From NCBI RefSeq assembly GCF_002993975.1, contig NZ_POSO01000005.1:1-49226 (forward strand): 49,226 bases of DNA, given 5' to 3'. Positions 23,509 to 31,037 of the stretch are shown piece by piece. Position 1 is the first letter of the stretch; each line of letters starts with the position of its first letter. Both the position numbers and the translations under genes were made by a program. Source of the stretch: Apilactobacillus micheneri (GTDB taxonomy: Bacteria > Bacillota > Bacilli > Lactobacillales > Lactobacillaceae). The notes below the pieces were generated by a model, which was given only the letters and a program-made list of their open reading frames with translations, ran no database searches and was not told the DNA's origin.

Positions 23509-23810
23509 TCGATAGCAAAGATACTGATAACAACAAAGAAAAGGAAACTAAACAAGATGAATCAGCAGATAAAACTGACGAACAACCAGCAAAAGATGTT
23601 ACTCCAAAGTCAAAAGAAAATGATGAGAATAATTCTGACAAGAAAGCTGAAAATTCATCTAAAGAACCAAAGAAACAAACAGATGCAGAATTATTCGCTG
23701 AACTAAAAGCAAACAACGGTAATAAGAAAGAAGATGAATCTAATGGTGCTAAAGAACATGAACAACAAGGAGCACTCTTCGACCAAATCAATGACACTAA
23801 CCGCAAGTAA
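23373..23810 (+). CDS. RecT C-terminal part (continuation)
   Basis: Open from 23373 in the -1 frame: AKFYINSANDNEMLLQSIND is the usual C-terminal region of RecT core, followed by a long acidic Asp/Glu/Lys tail and ending EHEQQGALFDQIND. No own ribosome binding site is visible. ATG 23415 is internal. Read as one protein with the preceding entry. The last 20 bases overlap the exonuclease start. Confidence 0.7.
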   Translation, partial: NRAKFYINSANDNEMLLQSINDTTADEYENDDPKDVTPKETLSDLIDSKDTDNNKEKETKQDESADKTDEQPAKDVTPKSKENDENNSDKKAENSSKEPKKQTDAELFAELKANNGNKKEDESNGAKEHEQQGALFDQINDTNRK

Positions 23811-24600
23811 TTATTACTCGAATGATGCTAATTGGCAGTATCGGTCCAAATCACAATACTGGTCATTCTTACAATGTGAGGCTCGTGCCTTAGCTGAACT
23901 CAAAGGCGAGTATCAGCCCAATTGTAGCCTTAAACCATTGTTATTTGGAAATTATCTTCATTCATACTTTGAAAGCAAAAAAGCTCACCAGGAATTTTTA
24001 GATGAGCATGAAAAAGAGCTATACAAATATGGCAACAAGGAAAAGGGAATTAAAAAAGATTTCAAGTTGGCTGATAAATGCATTCAAGCATTGGCTAACG
24101 ATGCAGGTTTCAAAGCCTTATACAAAGGCGATAAAGAAAAAATTGTTACTGGAAATATCGATGGCATTGAATGGATGGGAAAGATTGATTGTTTAGACTT
24201 AAAACATAAACGATTCTACGATCTTAAAACAGTCGATAGCATTCATAAGAAGCATTGGAATAACGAGTTGCACGAATATACCGACTTTGTAATCGCGAGT
24301 GGATATGATACTCAAATGGCTATCTACCAGGAATTAATTTATCAAACATTTGGCATTAAGTGCGATCCATTAATTGTGGCTGTTTCAAAGCAAGATACGC
24401 CCGACAAAGCAATTATTAAATTTGGTGAACGTGATTTACAAGAAGCTTTAAATGATGTCCGCATGAAGCAAGAACATATTAACAAGGTAATCAACGGCGA
24501 AGTCGCACCAACAGGATGTGGAACGTGTGAATACTGCCGTATGAACAAATCACTGATGGACATGCAAATTGAAACTGCAGGACAAATTAGATTGGAGTGA
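23791..24600 (+). CDS. PDDEXK (exodeoxyribonuclease VIII/YqaJ-like) nuclease
   Basis: A 269-aa exonuclease partner of RecT. Starts MTLTASNYYSNDANWQYRS, as in RecE-like PDDEXK proteins. Active-site region: GNYLHSYFE, then GKIDCLDLKHKRFYDLKTVD, containing the D...DxK triad. Four cysteines near the C-terminus (CGTCEYCRM) may hold an iron-sulfur cluster or zinc, as in Cas4/AddB-like enzymes. ATG 23791 chosen by the family-like start; an ATG at 23734 is in frame. Confidence 0.8.
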   Translation: MTLTASNYYSNDANWQYRSKSQYWSFLQCEARALAELKGEYQPNCSLKPLLFGNYLHSYFESKKAHQEFLDEHEKELYKYGNKEKGIKKDFKLADKCIQALANDAGFKALYKGDKEKIVTGNIDGIEWMGKIDCLDLKHKRFYDLKTVDSIHKKHWNNELHEYTDFVIASGYDTQMAIYQELIYQTFGIKCDPLIVAVSKQDTPDKAIIKFGERDLQEALNDVRMKQEHINKVINGEVAPTGCGTCEYCRMNKSLMDMQIETAGQIRLE

Positions 24601-24606
24601 TTAACT

Positions 24607-25521
24607 ATGACTAAAGTATATAAAGACCGTCAAAGTAATTTTACTCATGTTAAAAATGACATATTCGATTCTGATAAATATGCCGATGTAAATACACTTA
24701 GCTGGAAAGCTATGGGAATATTTACTTATATGTGGCATAAACCAGATGATTGGGAGTTCTATGAAGATGAACTTGCTAGTCATGTAAGTGATGGCAAAGC
24801 TTCATTAAGAAGTGGCTTAAAAGAATTAGAAAAAGCTGGATTCATCAAAAGAATTTGGAATCGAACTGAGAATGGTAAATTTGCTTCTTATGATTGGATG
24901 TTAAACGAAGCACCGTTTTGCGATTTTCCGAAAACGGGTAACCCGAAATCGGATAAACCGAAAACGGATAATCGCAAACTACTAAGTACTGATGGTACTA
25001 AGTACTTAAATAACCAAATACTGAATGATGATGAGGAGGAGGCACTTCAAAATTATAAATATGCCTTTGAAACTCCTGATAAACCCATTAGTAATTTTAT
25101 GTTAAAAAAGATCATTAAATTAATTAAATCAGTTAATCCAGATGTATTTGAATATGCAATTGATTTAGCAGCTACTGGTAATGCTAAATCTCCATATAAT
25201 TTCATTAATAAATTGCTTGATGATTGGAATAAACATAAATTAAGTACTTTAGAACAAGTTAAAAATTATTCTGATTCATTTAAAAAGGCTAAAGCTAAAA
25301 AAGGAACTCGTGGTCGTAAGCCTAAAAAGGAACATTTACCTGAATGGGCAACTCAAACGCCTGAAGAACGTAAATCTGAAAATAAGCGAAAACAAGAAGA
25401 ACATGATTACAAGATGCAACATGATCCTGAATATCGCAAACATCAAGAAAAAACTGATAAAGATTTAGAAGATAATTTAAGAAGAATTAGAGAATTGAGA
25501 AAGGAGAAAAATTATGAATGA
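24607..25521 (+). CDS. DnaD-like replication protein
   Basis: A 304-aa phage replication initiator/helicase loader. N-terminal winged helix (LSWKAMGIFTYMWHKPDDWE; SGLKELEKAGFIKRI, residues ~25-90), linker, DnaD helical domain (~150-215), basic Lys/Arg-rich tail. The linker DNA (24930-25005) holds CCGAAAACGG twice and CCGAAATCGG once, plus TAAGTAC repeats, a candidate origin of lytic replication. The stop overlaps the RusA start by 4 bases (ATGA). Confidence 0.8.
   Translation: MTKVYKDRQSNFTHVKNDIFDSDKYADVNTLSWKAMGIFTYMWHKPDDWEFYEDELASHVSDGKASLRSGLKELEKAGFIKRIWNRTENGKFASYDWMLNEAPFCDFPKTGNPKSDKPKTDNRKLLSTDGTKYLNNQILNDDEEEALQNYKYAFETPDKPISNFMLKKIIKLIKSVNPDVFEYAIDLAATGNAKSPYNFINKLLDDWNKHKLSTLEQVKNYSDSFKKAKAKKGTRGRKPKKEHLPEWATQTPEERKSENKRKQEEHDYKMQHDPEYRKHQEKTDKDLEDNLRRIRELRKEKNYE
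24926..25010. repeat. Repeat cluster within DnaD-like gene (possible ori)
   Basis: CCG-AAA-CGG type repeats three times and AAGTACT-type repeats twice in the linker codons. Phage origins are often inside such linkers. Coding constraint (PKSDKPKTDN) could also explain them. Confidence 0.35.
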
Positions 25522-25928
25522 TAAATTTAACATTACCAATTGCTCCAGTTGCAGCAGGTAGACCTAGATTTAATCGTAATGGTCATGCATATGATCCAAA
25601 GAAATCTAAAGTATTTAAAAGACAAGTTGAATCGATGCTTAAATTTATGTATCGAGAAAAGCCAATATCCGGCAAGCCAATTGAAGTGTATGTTGCATTT
25701 TATCGTGAAATACAATCTAGTATTAGTAAGAAAGAACATGCTAGACGTGCAAATCATGAACACATGCCAATTCATAAGCCAGATACCGATAATTACATTA
25801 AAAGTATTTTAGATGCTATGAATGGCATTTTATGGACTGATGACAACTTAATAGTTCATATTGATGCATATAAATATTATGACGATAATCCACGAATTGA
25901 AATTAATGTTAAAGAATGGATTAAATAA
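25518..25928 (+). CDS. rusA: RusA-like Holliday junction resolvase
   Basis: A 136-aa protein with the RusA pattern PIAPVAAGRPRFNRNG at the N-terminus and the metal-binding KPDTDNYIKSILDAMNG followed by WTDD. It resolves branched DNA before packaging and after RecT recombination. Coupled to the DnaD-like gene by ATGA. Confidence 0.9.
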   Translation: MINLTLPIAPVAAGRPRFNRNGHAYDPKKSKVFKRQVESMLKFMYREKPISGKPIEVYVAFYREIQSSISKKEHARRANHEHMPIHKPDTDNYIKSILDAMNGILWTDDNLIVHIDAYKYYDDNPRIEINVKEWIK

Positions 25929-25947
25929 ATTATTTTAAGGAGTTGAT

Positions 25948-26331
25948 ATGTCAATGGATAATGAATTAATCAAAAGGGCAGAAAAAATATTTTTAAAATA
26001 TAAAGAAGAACACACCAAAGAAACTAGTGATCAAATAGCACTGAAAGCTATGTCATACAGTGGAATGCCTAGTGGTAGTCCTAAAGATAATCCAGAAGAA
26101 GCTAAAATAACTAGTCATATTGAAGCATATACATTTTGTGAACAGGTTAGAGAATCTATTAGCAAGATTAATAATAAGAAATATAGAGATGTACTAACTA
26201 ATAAGTACATCGAAGAAATGCCGAATACGCAAATGATTGCTGATGCTTCAGAAATTAGCAGAAGCACCTATTTTAATATTATTAATCCAGCTATGATTGC
26301 ATTTGCCAAGATATGTCCTGTTGAAATGTAA
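25948..26331 (+). CDS. ArpU-family late transcription regulator
   Basis: A 127-aa protein, start behind AAGGAG. C-terminal helix-turn-helix (PNTQMIADASEISRSTYFNI) and overall length match ArpU/RinA-like proteins, which turn on late genes of Gram-positive phages. It is the last gene of the early operon. The TTGGACT iteron array starts 2 bases after its stop, a likely target of this or a related regulator. Confidence 0.75.
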   Translation: MSMDNELIKRAEKIFLKYKEEHTKETSDQIALKAMSYSGMPSGSPKDNPEEAKITSHIEAYTFCEQVRESISKINNKKYRDVLTNKYIEEMPNTQMIADASEISRSTYFNIINPAMIAFAKICPVEM

Positions 26332-26332
26332 C

Positions 26333-26387
26333 TTGGACTATTTTTGGACTAAATTTGGACTATTTTTGGACTAAAATTGGACCATAA
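26333..26387. repeat. Five-copy 11-bp iteron array TTGGACTANNN
   Basis: TTGGACT at 26333, 26344, 26355, 26366 and TTGGACC at 26377, spaced exactly 11 bp, with spacers ATTT/AAAT alternating. One copy per helical turn places all sites on one face of the DNA. Candidate binding array for ArpU, for terminase, or a replication iteron. Confidence 0.85.
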
Positions 26388-26412
26388 ATGTACTGTCAAG
26401 CGTTATTATATG

Positions 26413-26600
26413 TATAGTGATAATTATGTACGGAGATACATATATCACATCGAAATCTTGAAATTAGACGTTATAATATTCCTTGCATAGTTCGGTTCGA
26501 CTCCGTTCTATGCATTTGTTGACATCCTGGATGTTAACTACCCGTTACGTTTAGCAGTACGATAACTGTTATGTGAAGACTAGAGATAGTCTTCTTTTTT
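26413..26600 (+). ncRNA. Candidate structured RNA with tRNA-like element
   Basis: Non-coding stretch with consecutive hairpins: a 12-bp stem (26417-26448, loop CGGAGA); a tRNA acceptor/T-arm-like minihelix TGCATAG (26484-26490) with CTATGCA (26508-26514) enclosing CGG-TTCGACT-CCG; a GACATCC/GGATGTT hairpin (26521-26535); and an intrinsic terminator (GAAGACT/AGTCTTC with T6, 26575-26600). The -10-like TATAGT at 26413 has only a weak -35. No ORF. Confidence 0.4.
26575..26600 (+). terminator. Intrinsic terminator
   Basis: GAAGACT/AGTCTTC, loop AGAGAT, followed by TTTTTT. Confidence 0.75.
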
Positions 26601-26602
26601 AT

Positions 26603-26643
26603 ACAGTAATTGGTATTATATGGGTTCAATTCCCATATACTGT
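26603..26643 (+). ncRNA. tRNA-like minihelix
   Basis: ACAGTA/TACTGT acceptor-like stem stacked directly on TATGGG-TTCAATT-CCCATA, a 6-bp T-arm with a 7-base T-loop. Only 10 bases (with GGTA) replace the D and anticodon arms, so it cannot be a normal tRNA: a tRNA remnant, attachment-site relic or decoy. Confidence 0.4.
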
Positions 26644-26685
26644 TTAACCTCCGCGGCTTCTGAATAATCTTTGGAGGTATTAATA

Positions 26686-27414
26686 TTGATAGATTTACAA
26701 AAAGGCGAATGCCTAGATTTAATGAGTAAAAATATTCCTGATAAATCAGTTGACTTAATACTATGTGATTTACCATATGGAACAACTAATCATAAATGGG
26801 ACTTTGTAATTCCATTTGATAAAATGTGGGAACAATATAATCGGATCATTAAGGATCATGGTGTAATTGTTCTCTTTGGTGCTGAACCATTTAGTACAAA
26901 GCTCCGTATGAGTAATTTAGATATGTATCGTTATGACTGGGTATGGTTAAAGTCCCGGGCAACCTTGTTTCAAATGTCACATAAACGACCTATGAACAAG
27001 CATGAGTTAGTATCGGTATTTTATAAGCATTTACCAACGTACAACCCACAAATATCTAAGGGTAAACCATATAAGGACAAAGGACATGGTAAACGCAAAT
27101 CTAGTGGCTTTTTAAGTTCTAGCATGAAAAATATTCCGACTGTTAATCATGGCACTAGATTACCAACGACCATTCTTAACTTTCCTAACAGTAATAACAA
27201 ACGCTATCATCCCACCGAAAAGCCACTCAATATTCTTGAATATTTGATTAAAACTTATACCAATGAAGGCGACTTAGTACTGGATAACTGCATGGGCAGT
27301 GGTAGTACAGGAGTTGCAGCTAAACGTTTAAAGCGTGACTTTATTGGCTATGAGTTGAATGGACATTACTTCGATGTCGCTAAAGAAAGAATTAACAATG
27401 AAAGTGCAGATTAA
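26686..27414 (+). CDS. DNA methyltransferase (N6-adenine/N4-cytosine class)
   Basis: The product is 242 aa from TTG 26686 (GGAGG 8 bases before); an in-frame TTG at 26671 overlaps that site. Motif IV is DLPYGTT (D28-L-P-Y), motif I near the C-terminus is VLDNCMGSGSTGVA, with YHPTEKP before it: the order of beta-class enzymes. A solitary phage methylase with no nuclease next to it, most likely protecting phage DNA from host restriction. Confidence 0.9.
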   Translation: MIDLQKGECLDLMSKNIPDKSVDLILCDLPYGTTNHKWDFVIPFDKMWEQYNRIIKDHGVIVLFGAEPFSTKLRMSNLDMYRYDWVWLKSRATLFQMSHKRPMNKHELVSVFYKHLPTYNPQISKGKPYKDKGHGKRKSSGFLSSSMKNIPTVNHGTRLPTTILNFPNSNNKRYHPTEKPLNILEYLIKTYTNEGDLVLDNCMGSGSTGVAAKRLKRDFIGYELNGHYFDVAKERINNESAD

Positions 27415-27474
27415 TTTCTGCGCTATTTTTGTGCCTGAAGTACTTTAATTAATCTTTTTAAGGAGGTGTTAATT

Positions 27475-27663
27475 ATGGATAACAATTATGTTGAAATTGC
27501 CTGGAATAATGGAACAGTTCGCTTGAGTGATTTAAAAGATGATCAATTAGATGACATTTTAAATTTTGTCAAAACAAAATACATCAAGGTTGATAATTCA
27601 ATCAACGTTGGTGGTGGAATGGCTCAAGGTAAAGGTGAAAAACAAAACCCTGATAGAGTATAA
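27475..27663 (+). CDS. Small hypothetical protein (62 aa)
   Basis: Sixty-two residues behind AAGGAGGTG (ATG 27475). Beta-helix start (YVEIAWNNGTVRLSDLKDDQ) and a Gly/Lys/Gln tail. Its start resembles that of the later 80-aa protein at 36168 (FVKIKWQDGVISKHG), so the two may be distantly related. Function unknown. Confidence 0.6.
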   Translation: MDNNYVEIAWNNGTVRLSDLKDDQLDDILNFVKTKYIKVDNSINVGGGMAQGKGEKQNPDRV

Positions 27664-27738
27664 TTTTTCTGCTCAAATGCATGGAATGTCCACGGATTAA
27701 TTTATAAAGAACAGTACACTGCACTGCGTCAACAAAAA

Positions 27739-27758
27739 AGAACGGGAAACCGTTCTCA
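27739..27758. other. GAAA-tetraloop hairpin
   Basis: GAACGG-GAAA-CCGTTC, preceded by AAAAAA, so it is an intrinsic terminator if read on the minus strand; no minus-strand gene lies near it. The rest of 27664-27794 shows no gene. Confidence 0.5.
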
Positions 27759-27794
27759 TACATATATAAATTAAACAGAAAGGAGGAATTAATC

Positions 27795-27986
27795 ATTGAT
27801 GCGTTAAGAATTAAGGATGACCAAGAAAAGCATTTATGCGCTGAAGCTGACAAACAGCTCCATATTAAAAAGTTTAATGAACATAATAATAAGAAGGCTG
27901 ACGACATATTATTTTTCTTACAAAGTTATTCAGGAAAACGTAAGCGAAAAATTTTAAGCTTAGCAATCACTAAGTCCAATAAGTAG
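27795..27986 (+). CDS. Small helical protein with ATT start position
   Basis: AGGAGG is followed 8 bases later by ATT, not ATG, and then 63 codons: IDALRIKDDQEKHLCAEADK ... SLAITKSNK, a highly charged helical protein. No standard start codon exists in this frame. Either ATT is used or a base is wrong (TTG-GAT would give a normal TTG start). Function unknown. Confidence 0.45.
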   Translation: MDALRIKDDQEKHLCAEADKQLHIKKFNEHNNKKADDILFFLQSYSGKRKRKILSLAITKSNK

Positions 27987-28041
27987 TTACTTTAACCAAA
28001 AGAAAAATGTTAAAATGAAAGAAAAATATATGAGGTGCTTT

Positions 28042-28722
28042 ATGAGGAAAAATAGTTGGATAGTTAGAAAAAAAGACAAAGCTTATAGAAGACATTTTGT
28101 TGAATACAGATACGATACTGTATCTTCCCAGAATATTACATGCAGTAAGGAAACTTATGGAATCCCTAGTAACAGTAAAATTTATAAGTTTTGGCATAAA
28201 CATACCTTATTAAATAAACAGTTATCATACGTTTATTATAATTTACAGGATAATGTGAACTTTTTGCTATATTATACCCCTACGGTTATTTTAATGCTCT
28301 TTTTATCTTTATTAATAAATCTTATCAACAATACAATCATTGTTGATGCTTTGTCATTAGCATTTACAGTTACATTACTTTTACTTCCTATTAGTTTGTA
28401 CATTTATTTTTTTATTAGATTTTCTAAAAGTTTTTATTACAACAAATCAAAAAATGGGTTTATATATAAAGTTTTGTTTGGCATGATATTTATATTACTT
28501 TTTTATAAACTTATATCAGTTTCTAAAGCAGGAAACTATGCAGAGATGATGTATTATTCATTAGTAAACTCTCTTTATGTAGCATGGTATTTGAATAAAC
28601 TTTTATATTTTATTAATAATGAGTCTACAAGAGCAAGATCGGAAAATTTTTCTGGATTTTATATAGCAATCATGACTTCTATAACTTCTATTATTGTTTC
28701 ACTAATAGCATTACTAAAATAA
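28042..28722 (+). CDS. Five-TM membrane protein
   Basis: The product is 226 aa from ATG 28042 behind GAGGTG; ATG 28015 in frame has no ribosome binding site. A soluble basic N-terminus (~60 aa) is followed by about five membrane helices (LLYYTPTVILMLFLSLLINL; LSLAFTVTLLLLPISLYIYF; VLFGMIFILLFYKLI; YSLVNSLYVAWYLNKLLYFI; AIMTSITSIIVSLIALL). No family recognised. It lies between early and late genes, a common cargo site, and is AT-rich. Possible superinfection exclusion role. Confidence 0.6.
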   Translation: MRKNSWIVRKKDKAYRRHFVEYRYDTVSSQNITCSKETYGIPSNSKIYKFWHKHTLLNKQLSYVYYNLQDNVNFLLYYTPTVILMLFLSLLINLINNTIIVDALSLAFTVTLLLLPISLYIYFFIRFSKSFYYNKSKNGFIYKVLFGMIFILLFYKLISVSKAGNYAEMMYYSLVNSLYVAWYLNKLLYFINNESTRARSENFSGFYIAIMTSITSIIVSLIALLK

Positions 28723-28731
28723 AAAAATTCA

Positions 28732-28841
28732 AGGCGTCATAATTATATTATGACGCCTAATGAATGTTATTAAACGGGCAATCAATATTTACTGTATATA
28801 TCTAATGCGTTATAATTAAGTATATGGAATAAATGACGCAT
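28732..28841. repeat. Paired inverted repeats sharing GCGTCAT, before recombinase gene
   Basis: Site A: AGGCGTCATAAT/ATTATGACGCCT (28731-28758), 12-bp arms around 3 bases. Site B: ATGCGTTAT (28805-28813) facing ATGACGCAT (28833-28841). Both use the same half-site. Candidate binding or crossover sites of the adjacent tyrosine recombinase; site A could also be a terminator without a T-run. Confidence 0.5.
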
Positions 28842-28857
28842 AAGGGGGGTGTTCGAT

Positions 28858-29442
28858 ATGAAGCAGATCGTTTATCCAATTAAAGACTCTGTGGTTCTCG
28901 AACAAGTACAAGATTGTCTGTTAAATTCATTTGAAATGGGCAGACGGAATTATACAATTTTCCAAGTGGGCAAAGCCACGCTTTTACGAGTTAGTGATGT
29001 TCTTAGATTAAAATATTCTGATGTTTTTGACGAGAATGGTAAAGTTAAAGATGATGCATATATTCATGATCGTAAAACTGGTAAACCTAATACTTTATAT
29101 TTAGAACCAGTTAAAGATGATTTATTGAAATATAAAAAATGGCTGTATGCGCATGAAATACATAGCGTTTATTTATTTCCTAATCGTTATACTGGCACTC
29201 GTGTAAACGAGAAACAGTTTTACAAAATTATGCATAAAGTGGGTGAACTACTAGGCATCAACTATTTAGGAACTCACACAATGCGTAAAACAGGTGCTTA
29301 TCGTGTTTATATTCAGTCTGGTTATAATATTGGTTTGGTTATGGATTTATTAAATCATTCATCACAGTCTATGACATTACATTATTTAGGACTAGACACT
29401 GAGAGTAAGCGCAATATGCTTAATAAAATTAACTTTGGTTAG
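28858..29442 (+). CDS. Small tyrosine recombinase
   Basis: The product is 194 aa from ATG 28858 (9 bases after GGGGGG). Complete catalytic set: R44 (LLRVSDVL), K73 (DRKTGK), H140-xx-R143 (THTMRKTGAY), H167 (LLNHSS) and nucleophile Y176 (LHYLGL). It lacks the arm-binding and most of the core-binding domain of phage integrases, so it resembles plasmid resolvases of this class. Likely task: resolving multimers of the circular prophage. Inversion or integration cannot be excluded. Confidence 0.8.
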   Translation: MKQIVYPIKDSVVLEQVQDCLLNSFEMGRRNYTIFQVGKATLLRVSDVLRLKYSDVFDENGKVKDDAYIHDRKTGKPNTLYLEPVKDDLLKYKKWLYAHEIHSVYLFPNRYTGTRVNEKQFYKIMHKVGELLGINYLGTHTMRKTGAYRVYIQSGYNIGLVMDLLNHSSQSMTLHYLGLDTESKRNMLNKINFG

Positions 29443-29454
29443 GGGTGAAATTTT

Positions 29455-30146
29455 ATTGATTGGACATTAATTGTGGGTCCAGCTGTTATAGCTGCTGGAG
29501 TTAACGGAATATTTGCTTTTTACTTTAATAAGCAAAGAATTTCTTCAGATATTAAAGCAAAGTCTAGAATAGAGTGGATACAGTCAGTTAGAAATATATC
29601 TTCAGATATTATGTATGATTCATCTGACTATGTTAGTTTAAATGATAGCAGTATTTATGATTTGCCTATTACAGATGATTTTACAAGAATAGGTTTTTCT
29701 AATGATGATGCTTCAAAAATTATGAGCAATACGGCAAAACTTTTGCTTTATTTTGCAGATACTAATAAAAAAACAAATCAAGTAGTTCTAAAAGATTTGG
29801 TTTTAGTTTCATAAAAAAAGTGAACAAATTTTTTATGAAATTATCTAAAAGCAAGAGACTAGAAAGAGAAATTGATTCGACTTGTTCTGAACTAGATAAA
29901 TTACTAGGCCCCAAAAATGATATTTACAATGAAGAATATCAGAAAAAGCTCATAATTTTTCTTAAAGGAACAGACACTAATTATAGAAAAAATTTTTACA
30001 TTCAGAAATATATAAACCAATTTACGAATTCATTATTTGGTTATAACCTTGTATATGATGAAAAAATAAAAATGATTAATGATTTTCAAAGCATAATGTC
30101 CATATACTTAAAAATAGAGTGGGATATAGCTAAGAAGGGAAAATAG
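29455..30146 (+). pseudogene. Membrane-anchored accessory protein (frameshifted)
   Basis: Two frames join into one ~230-aa protein: an N-terminal membrane segment (WTLIVGPAVIAAGVNGIFAF) followed by SRIEWIQSVRNISSD, and a C-terminal half ending SIYLKIEWDIAKKGK. This head and tail are typical of a widespread Firmicute accessory protein of unknown function. The break lies in 29767-29814; one more A in the A7 run 29767-29773 (or A4 29790-29793) fuses the halves. The N-terminus lacks a standard start: ATT 29455 lies 9 bases after AGGGG. Confidence 0.5.
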
Positions 30147-30153
30147 TTTATTT

Positions 30154-30897
30154 ATGAATTTTGTTAAAAAATACTGGCTATACATAATAGCATTTATTTC
30201 TGTTGAAGCTTTAACGATGTTTATAACATATCTTTTAGCAATAGAAACATCAAGACATCTTTTTGTTAAAGCTGACGAAGGCTCTTGGTTACAGTCAATA
30301 TGTACTATATTAGGAGTTATTTTAGGTCAAATATTAGTATTGATTATTTATTTTGTACAAAGACATTTTGACAGAAAAAGCAATCTCGAATACAAAAAAA
30401 TGTCAGATGAGTATGACAGGCTAACTAGTATAGATAAAAAAATGGTGTTGTTTAAACCAAAGATTGAAGATTTAGGCAAATGTATTAAATATTTAAATGA
30501 TAATTGCTTAAATATTATTACTGATGGAAAAATACCATTAGATGTCTATAGTTATTCTCAAAGGGAAATCATTCATACATCTCAAGCAATCATTGACAAA
30601 ACTAATGATATTTCACTAGCTTTATTGGATATTAAGCAAGAATTAGACTATTCAAGAGTAGATGGGAATGAAAATATAGTTGCTAATTTTGATAATATGA
30701 AAACATTGCTCAACACCATGGAAGCTCCTGCATTACAAATAAAGTCAAGCTTCGATTATATCAAAGATGTTGAAAAAAGAAATAAAAGTATTGATGATGG
30801 TTACGAAAAATTAATAAGTCATTTAAATAAAGCAAGTAATTATTATGAAGAGGTAAGAAAAAATATTCAACTATTAAAAGATGACATTATAAATTAA
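30154..30897 (+). CDS. Two-TM protein with cytosolic coiled coil
   Basis: The product is 247 aa. Membrane helices ~7-29 (YWLYIIAFISVEALTMFITY) and ~49-70 (ICTILGVILGQILVLIIYF) are followed by ~175 residues of helical, partly coiled-coil cytosolic domain (RLTSIDKKMV ... EEVRKNIQLLKDD). No family recognised. It follows the split accessory gene by 7 bases, probably as a pair, and is closed by a strong terminator. Architecture is that of a membrane sensor or exclusion protein (speculative). Confidence 0.6.
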   Translation: MNFVKKYWLYIIAFISVEALTMFITYLLAIETSRHLFVKADEGSWLQSICTILGVILGQILVLIIYFVQRHFDRKSNLEYKKMSDEYDRLTSIDKKMVLFKPKIEDLGKCIKYLNDNCLNIITDGKIPLDVYSYSQREIIHTSQAIIDKTNDISLALLDIKQELDYSRVDGNENIVANFDNMKTLLNTMEAPALQIKSSFDYIKDVEKRNKSIDDGYEKLISHLNKASNYYEEVRKNIQLLKDDIIN

Positions 30898-30907
30898 ATA
30901 TGACATA

Positions 30908-30938
30908 TAACACTATCTTCTAAGATAGTGTTTTTTAT
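30908..30938 (+). terminator. Intrinsic terminator before tRNA
   Basis: AACACTATCTT and AAGATAGTGTT, loop of 2, then TTTTATT. It ends the accessory genes just before the tRNA. Confidence 0.85.
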
Positions 30939-30939
30939 T

Positions 30940-31010
30940 GCACAATTCGCCAAGTGGAAAGGCATGGGACTGCAAATCCTTAATCATCGGTTCGATTTCG
31001 ATATTGTGCT
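30940..31010 (+). tRNA. tRNA-Cys (GCA)
   Basis: Full cloverleaf: acceptor GCACAAT/ATTGTGC (7 pairs), D-arm GCC/GGC, anticodon loop CTGCAAA (anticodon GCA), T-arm ATCGG-TTCGATT-TCGAT. The discriminator base is U73, the known identity base of tRNA-Cys. CCA is not encoded. The lower anticodon-stem pair is imperfect. Placed just before the terminase genes; it may support translation of Cys codons or be a former attachment site. Confidence 0.85.
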
Positions 31011-31037
31011 TATCACTCAAAATGAAAGGGGGTAGTC

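Noticed and set aside
23423-23806. Ser/Phe-rich minus-strand frame opposite the recT C-terminus
   Set aside because: The composition simply mirrors Asp/Glu/Lys codons of the acidic RecT tail; no start signal.
26333-26387. CRISPR array
   Set aside because: The repeats are only 7-8 bp conserved with 3-4 bp between, far too short; no cas genes in the window.
28858-29442. Full phage integrase
   Set aside because: All catalytic residues are present, but the protein is only 194 aa and lacks arm-binding and most core-binding parts; no attP-like site was found with certainty.
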